Below are positions 40,106 through 40,223 of a stretch of 40,223 nt of DNA, piece after piece (the first letter of the stretch is position 1; each line of letters starts with the position of its first letter). The stretch is from Arthrobacter sp. Bi83 (GTDB lineage: Bacteria > Actinomycetota > Actinomycetes > Actinomycetales > Micrococcaceae). Below the pieces are notes generated by a model. That model did not search any database and had not been told where the DNA came from. It saw only the letters and a list, made by a program, of their open reading frames with translations. The DNA is taken from contig NZ_CAKKLY010000046.1 of the NCBI RefSeq assembly GCF_918698095.1, positions 1 to 40,223 on the forward strand, given 5' to 3'. Position numbers and translations under genes: made by a program.

Positions 40106-40223
40106 GGCTGCCCCCGGTAGTCATCCCGGCTGGAAATCGTGCTGGCCCGAAAAGTCATGTCCCCCCCAATTGCATTTGCGGACACATCCAGCATTGACCG
40201 GAGATGCTACGGAAAGGTTGGGC

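Overview
The base composition, the codon use and the protein families (MoaF, MmyB-type regulators, a BTAD regulator, PspC, a cold-shock protein with a long leader) point to a high-GC actinobacterium. Micrococcaceae (Arthrobacter, Pseudarthrobacter or Paenarthrobacter) is the best guess. This is inference from sequence character and protein families, not from a marker gene. I found no rRNA, tRNA or CRISPR array.

Layout. 1-5477: a minus-strand amine-catabolism operon (APC permease, MoaF-like protein, small cupin, flavin monoamine oxidase, start of an aldehyde dehydrogenase) opposite a TetR gene. A perfect 9-4-9 palindrome sits inside the operon promoter. 5630-6871: type II NADH dehydrogenase. 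7081-7474: relic of a recombinase-associated DUF6262-like protein. 7515-10643: TetR gene facing an aldo/keto reductase, SnoaL-like and SDR operon. 10.7-16.4 kb: a decayed accessory stretch with a DNA-ligase fragment, a GyrA-like mini-protein, a RibD-C/DHFR-like reductase, a TPR gene broken by two frameshifts, two copies of a degenerate 40-bp repeat, and three hypothetical genes.

16.5-22.5 kb: an MmyB-type regulator divergent from a DHA2 efflux pump, a recombination-site-like repeat array, then a minus-strand cupin, aldo/keto reductase and MFS cluster whose MFS start is disrupted at a G-run. Two scraps of a second MmyB-type regulator lie beside it. 22.4-30.7 kb: GH15 glucoamylase/trehalase with a membrane protein, a TfoX-domain protein, a cold-shock gene with a structured leader and a strong terminator, a BTAD regulator, a 52-aa membrane protein, a GGCT-like protein and a HAMP-GGDEF diguanylate cyclase. 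30.8-36.6 kb: an 86-aa protein, a tandem array of inverted-repeat elements, a cyclopropane-fatty-acid-synthase-like methyltransferase, a 676-bp tandem duplication of a two-TM protein gene, a secreted protein, and a Tat-exported PhoD phosphatase with a PHO-box-like array. 36.7-40.2 kb: ABM-like protein, SRPBCC protein, DEDDh exonuclease lacking its motif histidine, ZIP transporter, PspC-domain protein and a hypothetical.

Three patterns run across the window. At least seven genes have a TANNNT hexamer 6-7 nt before the start codon and no Shine-Dalgarno sequence, which suggests leaderless mRNAs. Two dispersed repeat families, a GGTTTCGACARGCTCAACC type and a CGACGGCGGG hairpin type, occupy many gene ends. 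The most useful leads are the amine-operon operator with its unexplained MoaF and cupin proteins, the tandem two-TM pair, and the predicted PHO box.
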